44,914 nt of DNA from a bacterium (GTDB lineage Bacteria; Cyanobacteriota; Vampirovibrionia; Gastranaerophilales; Gastranaerophilaceae). The position numbers and the translations under genes are program-made. Below are positions 34,752 through 42,678 of this stretch, one piece after another. Numbering within the stretch: position 1 is the first letter of the stretch; every line of letters starts with the position of its first letter. A model generated the notes under the pieces. The model was not told where the DNA came from. It did not search any database and was given only the letters and a program-made list of their open reading frames with translations. The stretch lies in contig JAFQNF010000033.1 of the NCBI GenBank assembly GCA_017396025.1, positions 1-44,914 on the forward strand, in the 5' to 3' direction.

Positions 34752-35639
34752 CTATTTTGTCTTTTTATATTCTTCAGGAGCATCTTCACGTTCTTGATTC
34801 CAACGGTCCAAGCCCATTTGTTTTCTAATCAAGCCAATACCAACATGAACTCTCCATTCATCCATTCTCAATTGTGCAGCAATAATTTTATGACAACCTA
34901 TAGGAGGCAATGGTAATAATGGTTCATATAAGTTTTTAATAGCAAACAATTGATCTGGAGAAACTGCTAATTTTCTTTTTGGGAATGGCAATTTCGGAAG
35001 CATCAATTTTTGTCTTACAAGATTAATACCAAAGAAAACTTTTCTTGGTTCTAAACCAATTGCTTGTCCGATAATTTCATGAACATCTGGATTTGGCAAT
35101 GGTAATGCCTTTTTATAAAGAATTTCAATTTGTTCAATTTGTTCTTTGCTAACCAATAATTGTTTTTGTCTTTGTGGTTTTGGTCTACCACCACCCATTG
35201 GACGTGGTTTATTAAATCCACCACCACGATTAAATCCGCCACTACGTTGAGGACGTTGTCCACCACCATTGTTAAATTTGTTATATGGTCTTTGACCACC
35301 TTGTCCACCACGATTGTCACGAGGTCTATCGTTATTATATCTGTTGTTATAACCACCTCTATCTCTGTTATATTGAGGTCTATCACCTCTGTCGTGGTTG
35401 TAAGACGGCCTATCACCTCTGTCATATTGTTTTGGACGACGGTCTTCTCTAGGTTCATCAGAACCAAAAGAGTATGAATTACGTTTAGGAGCATCTTGTT
35501 CTGTGTTTACATTCGCAGCTTCTTGAGATAATCCTTCTGTATACTTCTTATCAGAATACAAACAAGAAGGACATATAACCCTTTTTGGATTCTTTGTTTC
35601 GAACTCAGCACCACATTTAATACACTTATTTACATACAT
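34752..35639 (-). CDS. RGG-rich zinc-ribbon protein with duplicated C-terminal domain
   Basis: The 295-aa product has three parts. Residues 1-30 are a zinc ribbon (CIKCGAEFETKNPKRVICPSC). Residues about 55-160 are a disordered Arg/Gly/Asn/Asp region with repeated DRGDRPxYN and RGG motifs, as in RNA-binding proteins. Residues 163-279 hold two copies, offset by 63 residues, of one domain: VSKEQIEQIEILYKKALPLP...HEIIGQAIGL...GINLVRQKL and VSPDQLFAIKNLYEPLLPLP...HKIIAAQLRM...GIGLIRKQM, which looks helical and HTH-like. The gene occupies the place where many genomes have the RNA-binding KH gene before rimM-trmD. A role in RNA or ribosome biology is inferred. GGGG precedes the ATG. Confidence 0.8.
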   Translation of the reverse strand: MYVNKCIKCGAEFETKNPKRVICPSCLYSDKKYTEGLSQEAANVNTEQDAPKRNSYSFGSDEPREDRRPKQYDRGDRPSYNHDRGDRPQYNRDRGGYNNRYNNDRPRDNRGGQGGQRPYNKFNNGGGQRPQRSGGFNRGGGFNKPRPMGGGRPKPQRQKQLLVSKEQIEQIEILYKKALPLPNPDVHEIIGQAIGLEPRKVFFGINLVRQKLMLPKLPFPKRKLAVSPDQLFAIKNLYEPLLPLPPIGCHKIIAAQLRMDEWRVHVGIGLIRKQMGLDRWNQEREDAPEEYKKTK

Positions 35640-35757
35640 TTAATCTGCCCCTTTTTCTAAGCAAGAATTAATTCTCTTCCCTTTTCGGATTTAACTTACT
35701 CTTCTACTTTAAAATTTGAATGTTGATTAGATTTTCTACCATATCACAAAATATACA

Positions 35758-35780
35758 TGTGAACTTACTATAAGTTTACA
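35758..35780. promoter_or_regulatory. Inverted repeat in the RGG-gene/rlmN gap
   Basis: TGTGAACTTA-CTA-TAAGTTTACA is a 10-3-10 inverted repeat with one mismatch. It lies in the 194-base gap upstream of the RGG-rich gene and downstream of rlmN. TTGTCA-N17-TAAACT overlaps it on the minus strand. Confidence 0.45.
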
Positions 35781-35833
35781 CTTAAAAATATAATCTGACA
35801 AGTTATTAAATAATATTACGTTTACAAAGTTAA

Positions 35834-36853
35834 CTATTTTTTAGCCTTAGAAGCTAATTGACCACACGCAGCATCAATATCTGCACCACGTTCAAGCCTA
35901 ACTGTTACTTTTTTACCAGAAGCTTCAAGTATGTATTTAAATTTCATCACATTTTCTTTTGAAGGTTTTTTGAAATTACTTTTTTCATTTTGGTTATAAA
36001 CTATCAAATTAACATTGCTTTTCAATTTTGAAATTGCATATGCCAAATTTTTAGCATCTTCAAGACCATCATTGACATCTTTAATCAAAACATACTCAAC
36101 AGTCACTCTTCTTCCAGTTTTTTCTGTATATTTTTTCAAACAAGAAAGTAACTCTTCAAATCCATATTTTTTTGCAACTGGCATAATTTTTGCTCGAGTT
36201 TCCTGATCACCAGCATGAAGAGAAATTGCAAGAGTTGATTGAAAATCCAAATCTGCAAGTTTATTAATTTGTGGAATAACACCACAAGTTGATACAGTGA
36301 TTCTTCTTGCTCCAATTTGGAATTGTTCTCTAAAAATTTTTATAGAACCAATCAGATTATCAAAATTTAATAAAGGTTCCCCTTGTCCCATATAAACGAT
36401 ATTCGTAACTTTTAATCCAGTATCAGCCTGAATCAAGAAGATTTGCTGAATAATTTCATCCACATCAAGATTTCTTTTAAAACCCAACTTTGCAGTGGCA
36501 CAAAATTCACAACCCATAGGACAACCAACTTGAGTTGATATACAAGCAGTTAAATTCGCACGATTATCAAAACGCATCAAAACTGCCTCTGCAAAATTAC
36601 CATCTTTGAGTTCAAACAAGAACTTCATCGTACCATCTTTACTAACTTGCTTATCTTTAATCGAAATAGAACAAAGAGTTGTTTTCTCTTTTAAAAGTTC
36701 TCTTGTTTGGATAGGCAAATCTGTCATTTCATCATAAGTTGAAACTGACTTAAGATAAACCCAATTATACACCTGTTTTGCACGAAATTTAGATTGGTCA
36801 TTAGCCAACATAAATTCTTCGAGTTCTTGTAAGTTTTTTCCAACAATATCCAT
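35834..36853 (-). CDS. rlmN: Dual-specificity RNA methyltransferase RlmN
   Basis: The 339-aa product has FRAKQVYNWVY, the radical-SAM cysteines in CPMGCEFC, YMGQGEPLLNFDN, VTVSTCGVIP-type segments and the C-terminal catalytic Cys in DIDAACGQL. It makes m2A2503 in 23S rRNA and m2A37 in tRNA. Length is typical. No ribosome site is seen before the ATG, and TTAAAAT lies about 10 bases upstream, so the message may be nearly leaderless. Confidence 0.96.
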   Translation of the reverse strand: MDIVGKNLQELEEFMLANDQSKFRAKQVYNWVYLKSVSTYDEMTDLPIQTRELLKEKTTLCSISIKDKQVSKDGTMKFLFELKDGNFAEAVLMRFDNRANLTACISTQVGCPMGCEFCATAKLGFKRNLDVDEIIQQIFLIQADTGLKVTNIVYMGQGEPLLNFDNLIGSIKIFREQFQIGARRITVSTCGVIPQINKLADLDFQSTLAISLHAGDQETRAKIMPVAKKYGFEELLSCLKKYTEKTGRRVTVEYVLIKDVNDGLEDAKNLAYAISKLKSNVNLIVYNQNEKSNFKKPSKENVMKFKYILEASGKKVTVRLERGADIDAACGQLASKAKK

Positions 36854-36954
36854 AACGCAAACTATTTTAACATAAAAAACACTAAATATTTGTATTTAAA
36901 AATGTTCATGATAGCATGTAATTTGAATAGATGTATAAGTCAAGGAGAAATAAA

Positions 36955-37251
36955 TTGAGAACTTACGAATTATTATCAATAATTAAACCTAACATCGATT
37001 CTGAAGAATTCGATAAAATTGTTGCAAAAATAGAAGAAACTATTGTTGCACTTGAAGGTAAAGTATTATCAACAGACAAAATGGGTCGTAAAAAATTATC
37101 ATACGACATCAAAGATTTCAGAGATGGTTATTTCGTTGTACACAACTTCGAATTAGCGCCAAATCAAGTTGAAAAATTTAACAGACAATTAAGATTAAAC
37201 GAAAATATTTTAAGAATTATGCTTCTTGAAGTATCAGCAGTAAAAGCTTAG
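36955..37251 (+). CDS. rpsF: 30S ribosomal protein S6
   Basis: The product (98 aa) starts RTYELLSIIKPN and contains MGRKKLSYDIKDFRDGYFVV and LNENILRIMLL, as in S6. The TTG at 36955 is chosen: AAGGAG lies 8 bases upstream and the length becomes that of S6. The in-frame ATG at 36931 would place the ribosome site inside the gene. First gene of rpsF-ssb-rpsR. Confidence 0.95.
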   Translation: MRTYELLSIIKPNIDSEEFDKIVAKIEETIVALEGKVLSTDKMGRKKLSYDIKDFRDGYFVVHNFELAPNQVEKFNRQLRLNENILRIMLLEVSAVKA

Positions 37252-37280
37252 TTAGTCAAAGAAAATTGGAGATTTAATCA

Positions 37281-37682
37281 ATGTCAATAGCAAAAGCAGT
37301 ATTATCAGGCACAGTATACAGAAATCCTGAAAAAAGATTCACAGGAAACAATATCCCTGTTACATCTTTTACTTTAAATATTGACGAAAAAGAACAGTCT
37401 CTAATTAGAGTTATCGCAAGAGGAAATAATGCTGAAACGCTTGAGCAGGCAGTTTCTAAAGGTGATAAAGTTGTAATAGAGGGAAGATTACAAGTCTCAA
37501 CAATCCAAGGCGACGACGGAAACGAAAAGAAAGTAATGGAAATCGATATGTCTAGCTTTGAAATATTATCTTCATCTCAATCACCATCTACTTCTTCAGT
37601 AAAATCAACAGATGAGGTTGTTAAATTCTCAGAAGTTGAAATGGACGATGTATTAATCGGCGAAGAAGAGATTCCGTTTTAG
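37281..37682 (+). CDS. ssb: Single-stranded DNA-binding protein
   Basis: The 133-aa product has an OB fold (AVLSGTVYRNPEKRFT, FTLNID, GDKVVIEGRL), an acidic linker and the SSB tip ending EEIPF, which docks partner proteins. The position between rpsF and rpsR is the conserved bacterial order. It is a little shorter than E. coli SSB. Confidence 0.95.
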   Translation: MSIAKAVLSGTVYRNPEKRFTGNNIPVTSFTLNIDEKEQSLIRVIARGNNAETLEQAVSKGDKVVIEGRLQVSTIQGDDGNEKKVMEIDMSSFEILSSSQSPSTSSVKSTDEVVKFSEVEMDDVLIGEEEIPF

Positions 37683-37709
37683 AAATAGTAAGTAAAGGAA
37701 AATAAAACA

Positions 37710-37943
37710 ATGGCAAAAGAACAATTAGACAAAAAGAAACGTAAAAATTGCAGCTTCTGTGCTGATAAAGTTGAAGCTATCGACTACAAAGATGCACAAA
37801 AGTTAAGAAAATACTTAACTGAAGCAGGTAAAATTCTTCCAAGAAGAATTACAGGTACTTGTGCAGCACACCAAAGAATGCTTGCAACAGCAGTTAAAAA
37901 AGCAAGAGAAGCATCTCTTCTTTGCTACGTATTTGAGTCATAA
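37710..37943 (+). CDS. rpsR: 30S ribosomal protein S18
   Basis: The 77-aa product has the S18 core [27 protein letters not shown] and an N-terminal CSFC pair typical of zinc-type S18. It is the last gene of the operon and is followed by a strong terminator. Confidence 0.97.
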   Translation: MAKEQLDKKKRKNCSFCADKVEAIDYKDAQKLRKYLTEAGKILPRRITGTCAAHQRMLATAVKKAREASLLCYVFES

Positions 37944-37965
37944 TCAAATATAAAATCGAAACTTT

Positions 37966-37994
37966 AAAAGAGAACTTAAAAAGTTCTCTTTTTT
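37966..37994 (+). terminator. Intrinsic terminator of rpsF-ssb-rpsR
   Basis: AAAAGAGAACTT and AAGTTCTCTTTT pair perfectly around AAA and are followed by T residues. Confidence 0.92.
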
Positions 37995-38005
37995 ATTTTA
38001 TAAAA

Positions 38006-38599
38006 TCAGTCATTTATAATTCTGACTGTAGAACCTGATGCAACACTAGTTCTCCCATAGGTTGGTCTTTGATATCTTGGCCCATAAGGATTATAACTAC
38101 TTGGATGATAATGATGATTATGGGGGAAATTATGTCTACCAATTCGAGGAATACGTCTTGCTGAACTATGATATGAATTATGATAAGGACAATACTGTGG
38201 TTGACTATCAAAAAAATCCATATAATCATCTGAATAATTCGTTGAAGGAATATAACCGGTCATATATCCATCATTAGCAATAAAACCAGAAGAAATATTA
38301 TCCCATAAGTTTTTTATTGCACTTTTCTTATTTTCACCATGAATTCTTTCTTGAGGAAATGCAATTGAGTTACTTGCAACCTTATACAAAAGTTTTATCC
38401 TATTATCTATGTCACCAGATTGTGTCATTCCCAAAATATCATTTTCAAGCCTTAATAATCTTTGTGAAAAACTATCATTTTCATAAGTTTGACCATATTT
38501 ACTTATTTCAAGGTACGAAAGTTCATTCTCAGAAAATGAAAAACATATATTTTGACTAAAAACTAATAAAAAACTAATTAATAAAAAACTTCTTATCAT
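38006..38599 (-). CDS. Secreted protein with YLEISKYGQ-type motif, unknown
   Basis: The product (197 aa) starts with a signal peptide (MIRSFLLISFLLVFSQNICF). GGGAG 8 bases upstream fixes the ATG at 38599; a longer frame to 38656 is unlikely. The mature start, LSYLEISKYGQTYENDSFSQ, then RLLRLENDILG, is a motif I associate with repeated secreted proteins of cyanobacteria and relatives. The C-terminal third is rich in His, Tyr, Pro, Ser and Arg (HNFPHNHHYHPSS), suggesting a disordered, possibly metal-binding tail. Function unknown. Confidence 0.75.
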   Translation of the reverse strand: MIRSFLLISFLLVFSQNICFSFSENELSYLEISKYGQTYENDSFSQRLLRLENDILGMTQSGDIDNRIKLLYKVASNSIAFPQERIHGENKKSAIKNLWDNISSGFIANDGYMTGYIPSTNYSDDYMDFFDSQPQYCPYHNSYHSSARRIPRIGRHNFPHNHHYHPSSYNPYGPRYQRPTYGRTSVASGSTVRIIND

Positions 38600-38674
38600 T
38601 ATCTTCTCTCCCAAATGCATATTGAGAAAAAATAATAAGTTTATAAATAGCCACAAAGACAGGATAAAAGACTA

Positions 38675-39286
38675 TTATTCCAGATTCTTTAAAATAAAAA
38701 TAGTTTCATTCACACTGGATAATAAATCTTCCAATTTTGTATTCAAAGCTTCTTTTGTATAAACATTATTTGAAGAAGTATATGGGAGATATTTTTGAGA
38801 AGCTAACCCCTGTGTTCTAAAATTAGCAACATCCCTTGCTTGTTGAGATATTAAAATCAAACGATTATAAGAAAGATAATTGCTTTCCGGCTTATCCTTA
38901 TATTCTACTCTAATATATTCGACATTATCAATTAAATTACTAACTATTGCATTAAATTTTTGAATATCTTGATTTGTATTTAAACACCTGCGAAGCTTTT
39001 CCAAAATAAGAATTACATTGTTCACATCATATAAATACTTTGTAGTCTTATCCTTTTTTATAATAATATCAACATAATTATCATTTTCTCTTGGAACAGG
39101 TCTGAGCTTTTCTTCATTTTCCTTATCCAGTTGTTCAACAGTATAAGGTGCCATAGCTTTTTCACTACTTTGTTTCTTCAAATAATTAAATTCTGCTTCA
39201 ATATTAGGCAACGTACCAACATATCCGGCACCTGTTGTCATCAAAGCTACTATACATAACAAAATACAAGTGAAAAACTTATTCAT
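38675..39286 (-). CDS. Secreted helical protein, unknown
   Basis: The 203-aa product has a signal peptide (MNKFFTCILLCIVALMTTGAG). The remainder looks largely helical, with YLKKQSSEKAMAPYTVEQL, VNNVILILEKLRRCL and LEDLLSSVNETIFILKNLE. No catalytic motif is visible. It lies 75 bases upstream of the 38599 secreted gene and may share its transcript. The family is not recognised. Confidence 0.75.
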   Translation of the reverse strand: MNKFFTCILLCIVALMTTGAGYVGTLPNIEAEFNYLKKQSSEKAMAPYTVEQLDKENEEKLRPVPRENDNYVDIIIKKDKTTKYLYDVNNVILILEKLRRCLNTNQDIQKFNAIVSNLIDNVEYIRVEYKDKPESNYLSYNRLILISQQARDVANFRTQGLASQKYLPYTSSNNVYTKEALNTKLEDLLSSVNETIFILKNLE

Positions 39287-39390
39287 ATCTTTATTATACT
39301 GATATTTTGGCGAAAGTGAATAATTTATACAACATTAATTGGATGCAGAAGAAAAAATGTCGTGTTTTAATAACTAAAGAGGAATAAAAA

Positions 39391-40167
39391 ATGAAAAAAA
39401 TAATCTCTTTATTAATACTATCACTACTACTTTTGACTTCTTGTACAAAAAAAGAAGTAGAAAGTACTTACGACAAAATAGTAAAAAGAGATTTATTAAT
39501 AGTTGGCGTAAAAGAAGATTCAAAACCATTTGGGTATATTAGCAATGTTACAAATGAACATGAAGGATTTGACATTGATATTGCGAGATATGTTGCACAA
39601 GATATATTAGGAAGTGAACGCAAAATAAAATTCGTTCGAGTTACACCAGATACAAGAATTGAAGCAATAACATCTGGAGAAGTAGATATGGTAATCGCAA
39701 CAATGTCTGTTACACCACAAAGGCAATATTTTATAGATTTTTCAACACCATATTATGTCGCAGGACAAACAGTAATGGTAAAAGAAAATAGCGATATTCA
39801 TACATTTTCAGACTTAAAAGATAAAACAACAATTGTATTACTTGGTTCAACATCTGAAAAAAACTTAAGAGGGATTATCCCAACGGCAAGAATTATTGGA
39901 TATAAAAACTATGATAATGCATTCCAAGCATACGAAGAAGGCGTTGGTGACGCGATAAGTACTGACAACACAATTCTTGCAGGCTATATGCTTGACCATC
40001 ACGGAAATAGACTATTAAAAAACAAAATTTCTCAAGAACCTTATGCAATAGGGATAAAACAAACAGATGAAGATGATAAACTAAGAAAAAGTTTAAACAT
40101 CATAATAAATAGAATGCATAAAGATGGAACATTAAAAGAACTAAAAAAGAAATGGCACTTAAAGTAA
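39391..40167 (+). CDS. Amino-acid ABC transporter substrate-binding lipoprotein
   Basis: The 258-aa product has a lipoprotein signal (LLLLTSC lipobox) and a SBP_bac_3 domain: LLIVGVKEDSKPFGYI, GFDIDIARYVAQDIL, GEVDMVIATMSVTPQR, YYVAGQTVMV and the ligand-site segment LGSTSEKNL. This family delivers polar amino acids to an ABC permease. No permease or ATPase gene lies beside it, so the partner is elsewhere or the protein is a sensor. It ends directly against the convergent 53-aa gene. Confidence 0.9.
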   Translation: MKKIISLLILSLLLLTSCTKKEVESTYDKIVKRDLLIVGVKEDSKPFGYISNVTNEHEGFDIDIARYVAQDILGSERKIKFVRVTPDTRIEAITSGEVDMVIATMSVTPQRQYFIDFSTPYYVAGQTVMVKENSDIHTFSDLKDKTTIVLLGSTSEKNLRGIIPTARIIGYKNYDNAFQAYEEGVGDAISTDNTILAGYMLDHHGNRLLKNKISQEPYAIGIKQTDEDDKLRKSLNIIINRMHKDGTLKELKKKWHLK

Positions 40168-40329
40168 TTAAGCAAACTTAACTTGCTGAATAGCAATGTT
40201 TTGATAAGCCATTACGTTCATTGTATTCCAAAAAGTATTATTGAATTCAACAGTCTCTACTTTATCCTCAACTTTTGTTGGGTTAAAATAGATTTCTTTC
40301 ATTTTTGAATCAATAACTTTAAATTGCAT
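40168..40329 (-). CDS. 53-aa hypothetical protein with strong promoter
   Basis: The ATG at 40329 is preceded by AGAGGA at 8-9 bases. The longer in-frame start at 40371 falls inside the promoter. The product, MQFKVIDSKMKEIYFNPTKV... ending QNIAIQQVKFA, is a small soluble protein without signal peptide. It has a TTGACT-N17-TATACA promoter, an AGTATATACT palindrome overlapping that promoter, and a TTTTGTAAAC box, all shared with the 12250 upstream region. The family is unknown. The regulatory similarity suggests it belongs to the same regulon as the leaderless acidic proteins. Confidence 0.65.
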   Translation of the reverse strand: MQFKVIDSKMKEIYFNPTKVEDKVETVEFNNTFWNTMNVMAYQNIAIQQVKFA

Positions 40330-40342
40330 CTTAACATCCTCT

Positions 40343-40405
40343 TGTATATATAAAGTATATACTCGAGTCAAAATTGCAATTTTATTTATTTTGTTTACAA
40401 AAGTT
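40343..40405 (-). promoter_or_regulatory. Promoter and operator region of the 53-aa gene
   Basis: On the minus strand AACTTTTGTAAAC (40393-40405) and AATTGCAATT (40372-40381) come first. The latter is 19 bases from TATATATACA (40343-40352). TTGACT directly follows GCAATT and is 17 bases from TATACA, a good sigma-70 promoter. AGTATATACT (40354-40363) lies within the spacer, a position suited to repression. Confidence 0.6.
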
Positions 40406-40409
40406 AAAA

Positions 40410-41312
40410 TTACATCTTAAAACCACAAGAAGCAATTATATTCGCAAAATCAGAACATAATACCTTAGAGAAGACTTCTGGATCAATTTGTGTAGCAATT
40501 AAAGCCATTACATCTTGCGGTAAATTTTCAACCATTGGAAGAAGTTCTTGTGTTTCTAAAACAGTTAAAGATTTAAGAATTTCTTCTTTTTGCATAGTTT
40601 TAAATGGATGAGTCATCGCTTCAGGAGAAAACTCCTCAAATAATTCTGGTTTTTCTTGAAGCATACCAGCTATAAGCTGTCTTTTTCCTTCTGGTTCAAA
40701 ACTTAAAACTGCACGCTGGAATTGATGGTCATCCATCTTACCCATCTGTTGAATAATACTTTCGCTATTATCATAACAAGGTTGACCAGTTGCATGTTCC
40801 ATCATCTTTTGAAGTTCTGATTCATCAACTTCTTCCAAAGCAGCCATAAATATATTTTTATCCATTTTATCTGACGATAAAAATTCATTCATATACTCTT
40901 CGGGCAACTGCTGCAGGAATTTTTCTGGATCCATTTTTTCAAGTACAACTGTCGCCAATGTTTCTGGTGGCAATTGTTTCATTAATTCAACAAGGGCTTC
41001 TTGAGTAAATATACTAAGACCAAGTACAAGTTCTTCGGGCTTTAAGAACTCCATTAATTTCATTTGGTCATCTTTATTCATATGAGCAATAATTAAATAT
41101 CTATTTTTAGGGTCTGCAAGTTGAAATAACTTACATAATTCTTCTGGGTTTGATGTTATTCGCATCAAAAATTCTGCAGCCTTAGTATTGCCCTGTTCGG
41201 CTTCAGTCTGCATAATTTCTGTGATACTCATATTTTTATACTGTTTCCAGTTATCAGTATTAATATGGTAGTATCTACTTAAATACGATAAATCAATGTC
41301 TAAACTGATCAT
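40410..41312 (-). CDS. MgtE-N/FliG-like helical repeat protein
   Basis: The 300-aa product consists of repeated helix pairs of the type LMEFLKPEELVLGL, LVELMKQLPPETLATVVLEKM and EKFLQQLPEEYMNEFL. This is the pattern of MgtE N-terminal and FliG armadillo-like superhelices, in which LP/MP loops recur. No CBS or membrane domain follows, so it is not a magnesium channel. A cytoplasmic scaffold or regulatory role is inferred. There is no signal peptide, and the ribosome site is weak. Confidence 0.65.
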   Translation of the reverse strand: MISLDIDLSYLSRYYHINTDNWKQYKNMSITEIMQTEAEQGNTKAAEFLMRITSNPEELCKLFQLADPKNRYLIIAHMNKDDQMKLMEFLKPEELVLGLSIFTQEALVELMKQLPPETLATVVLEKMDPEKFLQQLPEEYMNEFLSSDKMDKNIFMAALEEVDESELQKMMEHATGQPCYDNSESIIQQMGKMDDHQFQRAVLSFEPEGKRQLIAGMLQEKPELFEEFSPEAMTHPFKTMQKEEILKSLTVLETQELLPMVENLPQDVMALIATQIDPEVFSKVLCSDFANIIASCGFKM

Positions 41313-41457
41313 ATCTATCTGCCCAAAGTTTGCCCTATATATATAATAAGGTTATTTTCACTATCAAAATTAAGCAAAACAGCCAAAATGTTATAAAATT
41401 TTACAATTTATTTTGGAATTATTTTATGTATAACATATAATATTTATTGGGTAGATT

Positions 41458-42033
41458 ATGAAAAAATTTTTAGGAATTTTATTTTTAATTATAACTTTAT
41501 CTTTTGGTCAGTGTTTTGCTGCTCAATCCTTTGAAGAAAAGAAAAAACAAATTATAGCATTATACAATTCCAATAATCTTGAAGAAGCATACAAACAAAT
41601 TTCTACAATTACAGAAGATGAAAGAGATTATGAAATTTGGTATTTATTAGGTAATCTTTCACAAGATTTTAATAATAATACAAATGCAGCTTTTTTTCTT
41701 CAAAAATCAATTCTATTAAATCCAGAATTTGATAAAGCACACTATAACCTAGCAAATATTCATTTCAAAGAAGGAAGATTAAATAACGCAATAAATGAAT
41801 ACAAACTAGCAATAAAATATAAAAAAGATTTTGCTTATTATCACTATAATTTAGGATGTGCATATCTCGCACAGAAAGAATATAAGCTTGCACGCAATTC
41901 ATTTAATAAAGCTATTAAATTAAAAAATAATGAAGCAGACTTTTATTACAACCTAGCAATCGCATATAAAAATTTAAACAAAAATGAAAAAGCAAAAGAA
42001 GCAATTGATATGTACAATAAATTAAAAGGTTAA
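41458..42033 (+). CDS. Secreted TPR protein
   Basis: The 191-aa product has a signal peptide (MKKFLGILFLIITLSFGQCFA) and four or five TPR units (AHYNLANIHFKEGRLNNAINEY, YHYNLGCAYLAQKEYKLARN, FYYNLAIAYKNLNKNEKA). It presumably binds partners in the periplasm. It ends 3 bases before ruvA, so both are on one transcript with glgA; a functional tie is not obvious. Confidence 0.88.
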   Translation: MKKFLGILFLIITLSFGQCFAAQSFEEKKKQIIALYNSNNLEEAYKQISTITEDERDYEIWYLLGNLSQDFNNNTNAAFFLQKSILLNPEFDKAHYNLANIHFKEGRLNNAINEYKLAIKYKKDFAYYHYNLGCAYLAQKEYKLARNSFNKAIKLKNNEADFYYNLAIAYKNLNKNEKAKEAIDMYNKLKG

Positions 42034-42036
42034 AAA

Positions 42037-42666
42037 ATGTACGATTATTTAAAAGGACATCTTGTTTCAAAACAAATAAATTCATATAGAGGTTCACACA
42101 TTGTTTTAGATGTAAATAATATTGGTTATTTAATACACACAGGTAAAAGAACCATTGAGAAAATTGCTGAAGATGAAATCAAAGTATATGTATCATTAAG
42201 TCATAAAGAAGACTCAATGAGCTTAACCGGATTTTTAACAAAAGAAGAACGCGATATTTTCAACATACTTCAAAGCGTATCTGGAATTGGAGTTAAACTA
42301 GCTCTTTTAATTCTTGATGAATTTTCAATAGCAGAGCTAATCGATATTATGATTAGAGAAGATTTTAAAGAACTATCAAGAGCTAAAGGCGTTGGAGCTA
42401 AAGTTGCTCAAAAAATCATATTAGAATTAAAAGATAAATTAATTAATTGGTCTAATGTAACACCTGTTGACGTTGCAGACATAGAAACAACAAAAGAAGT
42501 TGAACAAGAAGCAATAATTGAAGTACAAAGTGTACTGATTTCGCTTGGATACAGCGCGAATGAAGCAAAAGGCGCAATTAAAGAAGTTTTAAATTACAAA
42601 AAAGATTGCTCAAAGACAGAAGATATATTGAAATACTCACTAGAATTTTTATCAAGAATGGCATAA
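42037..42666 (+). CDS. ruvA: Holliday junction branch migration protein RuvA
   Basis: The 209-aa product has an N-terminal OB fold (MYDYLKGHLVSKQIN, NIGYLIHTG), two HhH motifs (LQSVSGIGVKLALLIL, LSRAKGVGAKVAQKIILELKDKL) and a C-terminal UBA-like domain III (VLISLGYSANEAKGAI). It binds Holliday junctions with RuvB. Length is normal; ruvB is not adjacent. Confidence 0.96.
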   Translation: MYDYLKGHLVSKQINSYRGSHIVLDVNNIGYLIHTGKRTIEKIAEDEIKVYVSLSHKEDSMSLTGFLTKEERDIFNILQSVSGIGVKLALLILDEFSIAELIDIMIREDFKELSRAKGVGAKVAQKIILELKDKLINWSNVTPVDVADIETTKEVEQEAIIEVQSVLISLGYSANEAKGAIKEVLNYKKDCSKTEDILKYSLEFLSRMA

Positions 42667-42678
42667 AAGAGGTGCATT

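Noticed and set aside
35051..35494. Frames of 147 aa (minus) and 105 aa (plus) inside the RGG-rich gene
   Set aside because: They arise from the biased repeat codons of the RGG region; the zinc ribbon and duplicated domain fix the true frame.
36931..36933. ATG at 36931 as the start of rpsF
   Set aside because: The AAGGAG ribosome site would lie inside the gene and S6 would have an atypical basic extension; TTG at 36955 fits better.
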